The notes under the pieces are model-generated. The model did not search any database, had not been told where the DNA came from, and saw nothing but the letters and a program-made list of their open reading frames with translations. Of a stretch of 64,000 bases of DNA, positions 59,967 through 64,000 are shown in pieces. Source of the DNA: Bacteroidota bacterium. Lineage in GTDB: Bacteria; Bacteroidota; Bacteroidia; Chitinophagales; Chitinophagaceae. Position numbers and translations under genes: made by a program. Location of the stretch: NCBI GenBank assembly GCA_020161435.1, contig JAIUNV010000002.1:558001-622000 (forward strand), written 5' to 3'. Position 1 is the stretch's first letter; each line of letters starts with the position of its first letter.

Positions 59967-60000
59967 AGCGACCAGCATTTAGTGTTGGTCGCTTTTTTTG
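59967..60000 (+). terminator. Terminator of ppa
   Basis: AGCGACCAGCA / TGTTGGTCGCT stem with one wobble, five-base loop, then seven T. Confidence 0.85.
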
Positions 60001-60096
60001 TGAGCTCACTTCGAGGTTAAATGTTTCGCACAGAGGGCACAGAGCACACAAAGTAGTTTATTAAAATCCGTGTGCATACGCCCTCATCCTCTGCTT

Positions 60097-60130
60097 TCGC
60101 AGGCCTCCCGGCCTGTGACGTATGGTTACT
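60097..60130. repeat. REP-like palindrome, CGCAGGCCTCCCGGCCTGTG copy
   Basis: Same core and following GTGACG..GGTTACT as the elements at 11923, 12054 and 63198. The gene-free stretch 59941-60243 also holds GCCCT-TTC-AGGGC (60163-60175) and CCGTGTACATCCGTCTTCATCCG words. Confidence 0.75.
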
Positions 60131-60243
60131 CATTTACCCATTCAGCCAGACCTCATAATGCCGCCCTTTCAGGGCTTGCTTCAAAATCCGTGTACATCCG
60201 TCTTCATCCGCAAAATCCGCAGCCCATTTTCCGCGGCCCATCA

Positions 60244-61032
60244 TCAGAAATACCTTTTCAACAACCGCAGGTGGTGTGTACGGCGGCCGCTTTCGGCATG
60301 AATGATGCCTTCATTGTCGATGGGATCGATACGCACCACACCCGATGCATGCAATATTTGATGGTCGTTGAGCATAATACCTACATGCGTAATGCGGCCT
60401 TCGTCATTGTCGAAAAAGGCAAGATCGCCGGGCTTTGCTTCCTGCAAAAAACCAATGGCATCGCCGCCCTCGGCCTGCTGCCAGGCATCGCGGGGCACAA
60501 ACATGCCGTTTTGCTTGAATACCATTTGCACAAAGCCACTGCAATCAATACCCCAAATGCTTTTGCCACCCCACAGGTATGGCGTACCGAGGTATTGCAT
60601 GGCACAGGTTAGGATGGCTTCGCTGTTGGGCGTGGTTGGTTCCAGCGGCATCAGCGGCAAAGGGTGATGGTAAAGGATATTGTATCCGGGCAATGCCAAC
60701 GCTTCTCGGTTTACTTTACCCCTGCCACTGGCGGGAAAGTAACACTCACTGCCCGGCGACAAACGCAACGGCCGGTCATTTACCCATACATGTGCATCGA
60801 GGGGGGCTGTGCATACCATGCTTTCATCGAACATACCAGCTTCCAGCGGTACCAGTTGTGTAGCCTGCACCCAGCCTTCGTAGCCATCGTAGCGGCTGCG
60901 TACCTGGTAAAAATCGCCTTCACTGTTCAATATGTCGCATTGCTCACCAAACAGCAACTGGCTCACCATTTCGGAGCGGTGTGCTGCCTGTGCCCGCATG
61001 GGCGCCACCGACACTATATTGATGCACATCAT
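60244..61032 (-). CDS. NlpC/P60 (C40) peptidase with SH3-type domains
   Basis: About 262 residues from ATG at 61032 (a TTG at 61053 and an ATG at 61029 are alternatives). SH3-like N-part with GYEGWVQATQLVPL, a second beta domain, then the C40 catalytic domain: YLGTPYLWGGKSIWGIDCSGFVQ (Cys nucleophile), KPGDLAFFDNDEGRITHVGIML (His) and HASGVVRID (polar third residue). It cleaves gamma-D-Glu-meso-DAP bonds of peptidoglycan fragments, as in YkfC. No signal peptide is convincing, so recycling in the cytoplasm or an undetected leader are both possible. Confidence 0.87.
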   Translation of the reverse strand: MMCINIVSVAPMRAQAAHRSEMVSQLLFGEQCDILNSEGDFYQVRSRYDGYEGWVQATQLVPLEAGMFDESMVCTAPLDAHVWVNDRPLRLSPGSECYFPASGRGKVNREALALPGYNILYHHPLPLMPLEPTTPNSEAILTCAMQYLGTPYLWGGKSIWGIDCSGFVQMVFKQNGMFVPRDAWQQAEGGDAIGFLQEAKPGDLAFFDNDEGRITHVGIMLNDHQILHASGVVRIDPIDNEGIIHAESGRRTHHLRLLKRYF

Positions 61033-61155
61033 ACCACACAAAGTTTGCTGCAATAATAAACTAGTGCCACACCGCCGTGCATATCTATTTAAGCAGATTG
61101 CCGTGGCGTGTGTGGATTTTTCCTTTATTTACATCTCTCTGAAAAGCTTTTGCCC

Positions 61156-61728
61156 GTGGCCGAATCTCCACAACAGTTTTCTGACCAAACCTTGCTGCAA
61201 CTGTACAAAGACAGTGGCAACAACCAGTATGCCGGCATCTTGCTGCAGCGCTACACCCTGCTGCTGTTTGGTGTGTGCATGAAGTACCTGAAAGATGAAG
61301 AAGAAGCCAAAGATGCCGTGCAGCAGGTGTTTATAAAAGCACTGGGCGAAATGGGGAAATACGACATCACCTATTTCAAAAGCTGGATATATACCGTGGC
61401 CCGCAACCACTGCCTGATGGCGCTACGCAAAACCCACCGCATAGTACCCGAAGACAGTGTGGGCGAAATAGCCGACCACGACCAGTACGAAGCCAAACAA
61501 CAAGGCCAGCAAAAAGAACAACTGCTGGTATGGATAGAAGAAGGCCTGCAGCAATTGCAAGAGCCGCAAAAGCTTTGTGTAACTTTGTTTTACCTGCAAA
61601 AGCAAAGCTATCAGCAGATAGCCGACCAAACAGGCCACAGCCTGATGCAGGTAAAAAGCGCCATACAAAACGGCAAACGCAACATTAAAATTTGGGTGGA
61701 AAAACAACGTCAACATCATGCATCCTGA
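61156..61728 (+). CDS. ECF-type RNA polymerase sigma factor
   Basis: 190 residues from the GTG at 61156 (MAESPQQFSDQTLLQLYKD). Region 2: YLKDEEEAKDAVQQVFIKAL and FKSWIYTVARNHCLMALRK; region 4: LQEPQKLCVTLFYLQKQSYQQIADQTGHSLMQVKSAIQNGKRNIK. It directs polymerase to a specific promoter set when released from its partner. The next gene overlaps it by 11 bases and looks like the anti-sigma partner. Confidence 0.93.
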   Translation: MAESPQQFSDQTLLQLYKDSGNNQYAGILLQRYTLLLFGVCMKYLKDEEEAKDAVQQVFIKALGEMGKYDITYFKSWIYTVARNHCLMALRKTHRIVPEDSVGEIADHDQYEAKQQGQQKEQLLVWIEEGLQQLQEPQKLCVTLFYLQKQSYQQIADQTGHSLMQVKSAIQNGKRNIKIWVEKQRQHHAS

Positions 61729-62080
61729 TTTGCTCAACATATTAGCCAACACCGATCAGCCCATCGACAATGAGCAGCTCATTGCGTACCTCACGGGCAA
61801 GTTGTCGCCTGCCGAAAGCCAGCAGGTAGAAGCGCAGCTATCGGCCGCCGGTATAGATGCAGAAGCACTGGAAGGCCTGATGATGTTACAAGACCGCAAA
61901 CGCCTGCCGGCCATACAGCATGAGCTGGATATGTTTTTGAAAGCCCAAACCAGCCAGCCCAGCAAACGCAAGCATAAAACAATGCAGGTGAACTGGCTGT
62001 GGCTCTCGCTGGCTACCCTGCTGCTGATAGCAATGGCCGTACTGGCCTGGTATGCTGTGCATTTTTTGCAGGGGAAATAA
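61718..62080 (+). CDS. Putative anti-sigma factor, single-pass membrane protein
   Basis: 120 residues. The N-terminus has DNEQLIAYLTGKLSPAESQQVEAQL, the short helix-turn typical of zinc-less anti-sigma domains, and LWLSLATLLLIAMAVLAWYAV (about 95-115) is a membrane helix with only a few residues beyond it. So there is almost no periplasmic sensor, which is unusual. Overlap with the ECF sigma gene (11 bases) implies coupled translation. Confidence 0.8.
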   Translation: MHPDLLNILANTDQPIDNEQLIAYLTGKLSPAESQQVEAQLSAAGIDAEALEGLMMLQDRKRLPAIQHELDMFLKAQTSQPSKRKHKTMQVNWLWLSLATLLLIAMAVLAWYAVHFLQGK

Positions 62081-62259
62081 ATAAGCTTGCTACTCCGTTT
62101 TTCATTGTTCGTTGCAGCCAGCAGGTTGCAGGAATATTCCTATGCGTTGAACAATTGAAAAGGCTTAAGGCAATGTGGATTGGCTTACAATGAAGATTGA
62201 TTTTCAAAGTGGAGAATGTGGTGAGTGTCGGCTATTTTTGAGTTGTGCGTCATTTTTCC

Positions 62260-62796
62260 ATGAAATTACAGACTACTTACATATTGTTTTCATTGACTGT
62301 TCTGTTTAGCTGCAAGACAGTACATAATCCAAACTTCATTAAATCAAAGAAGGAGAAGCACATCATGTTAACTGGTGCTCCTAAACCTCATGTTCTTTTC
62401 TTCCTTGAAAGTTGCGACACGCTGAAATTTAGTAGCCATGACATTTATTCAATGCTTGACAATAACATAAAAAAACAGATTAAGAGCCAAGGCTATTTGA
62501 CCAGTCAGACATGGCAAGACCTTGCGAACATCATGAAGAACCAAAGCAGAGATACCCTTGTTTCTCAGAATTTATCTTCAGTTGACGACAAAACAATCAG
62601 TGGCATTTTGGATATTTGGGTAGTAAGAGAACTGCTGTTAAAAGGACAAGCCATAGTAGCTTTAAAAGGTGAGACGAACATTCCAAAAAGATTGAAGTAT
62701 GTTTTCCTGCGTGACAATTTAGGTGGTCAGCAAGGAAACTTTTACACGGACGACAACAAATTGATTTACTCGACTGTCATTGCTTTTGGTGAATAA
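62260..62796 (+). CDS. Lipoprotein of unknown function
   Basis: 178 residues from ATG at 62260 (a GTG five codons earlier is possible). MKLQTTYILFSLTVLFSC gives a lipobox with Cys18. Mature part Lys/Asn-rich with KPHVLFFLESCDTLKF and ILDIWVVRELLLKGQAIVALKG. Its base composition is visibly more A+T-rich than its neighbours. No family recognised; it precedes a repeat-rich region, so it could be a recent arrival. Confidence 0.6.
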   Translation: MKLQTTYILFSLTVLFSCKTVHNPNFIKSKKEKHIMLTGAPKPHVLFFLESCDTLKFSSHDIYSMLDNNIKKQIKSQGYLTSQTWQDLANIMKNQSRDTLVSQNLSSVDDKTISGILDIWVVRELLLKGQAIVALKGETNIPKRLKYVFLRDNLGGQQGNFYTDDNKLIYSTVIAFGE

Positions 62797-63197
62797 AACG
62801 AACGCACAACAAAAGTATTTGCAAAAGCAGGGCTGAACAATGTAACATCAGCTATGTGCAAGCATCAGCAGTAGTTCCAGCTCGACGTACAATTTTCAGC
62901 TTTAGTTCATAACTTCATCTTCAATATTTTTAAATGGGCATTTGTACCTGGCAGACGAGCAATGGATCCCCTGCCTTCGCAAATACTCGAACGTTACCTC
63001 TATTTCTAATACGAAGTATTTAGCCACAATCCCAGCCCTAAGGCTGGGATGGCAGCTGTCCGATTTTTTTCCCGGCAACCTCTCCCGCAGTGCCCGCAGC
63101 GTAGCAATACATCATTGGTGGCTAAAGCCAACTACGGACACCATCATTTTGCCTACGGCTTAAAAGCCGTGGCTATGCATAGGCAACCCACAAACTG

Positions 63198-63232
63198 TCG
63201 CAGGCCTCCCGGCCTGTGACGGGCACGTTACT
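63198..63232. repeat. REP-like palindrome copy (CGCAGGCCTCCCGGCCTGTG)
   Basis: Fourth direct copy of the element, with GTGACGGGCACGTTACT following. Confidence 0.8.
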
Positions 63233-63270
63233 CAGCCAGCACTACAACAGGCAACAGCACTCACCGCAAG

Positions 63271-63310
63271 TGTAGTAACTACTATTCTCTGGCCCGGAGG
63301 CCTGCGAAGG
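63271..63310. repeat. Inverted copy of the same element
   Basis: Read on the minus strand it gives CTTCGCAGGCCTCCGGGCC and ends in AGTTACTACA, facing the copy at 63198; the pair forms an inverted repeat about 110 bp long. Confidence 0.6.
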
Positions 63311-63627
63311 TGTCCTAAGTTTACTTTCCAGCAACGGCTCCCTCAAAGCTGATTGCGTAGCAATAAACCATGGGTGACAACAGCATCAAGTATCGCCCTC
63401 CGTTTCTTTCATGCCCAGAAAGTGAAATCCAATAAGCCAACTTCAATGCGCAACTTGCATTGCAGGCGACTTTGCAGGAAACAAACTGTTTTAAAGCGGC
63501 TTTTCTCTTCAATCAGGCGTTGTTGCCCGGAATCTTTTTTTGCCATCAGCTTATAAAAAATACCGCCTGCACGGTATAGGGAGGCTTTGCGGTCAAGAAT
63601 ACATTCGCCGAAACAACAGTAAACTGT

Positions 63628-64000
63628 ATGAAAAGACTTTGCCTCATTGCCACCCTGCTCCTTTGCATGAGCGGTGTGTGGGCCAACAACATTACCGTTT
63701 CCAATACCAACTTATCTGGCCAAAACACGGTCAGCGATTTTACGCTGATTAATTTTGATGTGGCTTGGGAAAACAGTTGGCGTACCAGCACCAACGAAAG
63801 CAACTACGATGGTGCCTGGATTTTTGTAAAGTTCAGAAAAAACGGTACCAGCGACTGGAGGCATTGCACCATTTCCTCTACCGGAAACACCCCTGCAAGT
63901 GGTGCAACTTTTTTCATTCCTTCGGATAATAAAGGTGCTTTTATTTACCGCAATGCCAATGGAATTGGCAACGTAAACTACACCGGCAACAAACTTCAGT
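63628..64000 (+). CDS. Exported protein, N-terminal part only (possible formylglycine-generating-enzyme type)
   Basis: Starts MKRLCLIATLLLCMSGVWA, a signal peptide, followed by NNITVSNTNLSGQNTVSDFTL, NFDVAWENSWRTS and DGAWIFVKFRKNGTSDWRHC. This N-terminal beta domain is one I associate with large Bacteroidota proteins carrying a C-terminal SUMF1/FGE-like domain, but that domain would lie beyond the window, so the assignment is tentative. About 124 residues are visible. Confidence 0.75.
   Translation, partial: MKRLCLIATLLLCMSGVWANNITVSNTNLSGQNTVSDFTLINFDVAWENSWRTSTNESNYDGAWIFVKFRKNGTSDWRHCTISSTGNTPASGATFFIPSDNKGAFIYRNANGIGNVNYTGNKLQ

Larger units (their letters stand above)
62797..63627. other. 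Gene-free stretch rich in REP-like palindromes
   Basis: No credible gene. Palindromes: ATCCCAGCC-CTAA-GGCTGGGAT (63029-63050), GCCTACGGCTT / AAGCCGTGGC (63151-63173), and the CAGGCCTCCCGGCCTG element at 63198 with an inverted partner at 63271-63310. This is the kind of filler that REP-associated tyrosine transposases produce, but no transposase gene is present here. Confidence 0.6.

Overview
The window looks like the chromosome of a Bacteroidota member, most likely of the family Chitinophagaceae. The grounds are Bacteroidota-type families (GLPGLI protein paired with a carboxypeptidase-regulatory outer-membrane barrel, head-GIN/DUF2807, DUF2851, DUF4403, DUF4382, FucP-type transporter, SusA-like amylase), -7 promoter elements of the TAnnTTTG type instead of -35/-10 boxes, no evident Shine-Dalgarno sequences, and moderate GC. 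I saw no rRNA, tRNA, CRISPR array, prophage or insertion sequence. Both edges cut genes: an FG-GAP/VCBS-type secreted protein on the left and an exported protein on the right.

Layout. 1-2918 (minus): a cassette of a repeat-rich secreted protein, a type-1 periplasmic-binding-fold protein without signal peptide, a phage tail-collar protein and a small HEAGH protein. 3076-6442 (minus): GH29 alpha-L-fucosidase and DnaK. 6678-10991 (plus): two small membrane proteins, one carrying a cytochrome-oxidase-like HDTYYIIAH motif, a P2-type Ca2+ ATPase and a J-domain protein. 11200-15509: YdeI-like protein, a 131-bp tandem repeat, DbpA-like helicase, RlmL-like rRNA methyltransferase and two small Cys-rich exported proteins. 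15779-21936: MFS exporter, guanine deaminase, AGMO-like membrane oxygenase, short asparaginase-like protein, MATE pump and an ATE-like aminoacyl transferase. 21937-24919: a long intergenic region with two look-alike small RNA candidates, DUF2807 protein, CBM48-like protein and a membrane protein. 25020-35: TopA, alpha/beta hydrolase, DUF2520 oxidoreductase, 2Fe-2S ferredoxin with IscX, KdsC, UbiA-type prenyltransferase, Maf, DUF2851, OsmC and a barrel protein, up to about 35 kb. 35098-37716: LipA, phosphodiester glycosidase and DUF4382 lipoprotein.

37800-46770 is a carbohydrate block: ROK sugar kinase with a FucP-like permease (minus), then GlgA, GlgC, a disaccharide/maltodextrin-type MFS and a SusA-like GH13 enzyme (plus). 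Together they suggest import and periplasmic trimming of glucans, phosphorylation and storage as glycogen. 46842-50405 is the GLPGLI/outer-membrane barrel pair. 50536-59940 is mostly housekeeping: ArgS, GtrA, DUF4403, two related hydrolases, rhodanese, KUP potassium transporter, lipoprotein, CrcB fluoride channel and pyrophosphatase. 60244-62080 holds an NlpC/P60 peptidase and an ECF sigma/anti-sigma pair. 62260-63627 is an orphan lipoprotein followed by an 0.8-kb stretch rich in REP-like palindromes.

The least explained signals are the twin small RNA candidates at about 22.14 and 22.56 kb, the stand-alone haem-copper-oxidase-like motif protein at 6.9 kb, the binding-protein/tail-collar/HEAGH cassette at the left end, and promoter elements so close to start codons that the transcripts should be almost leaderless.
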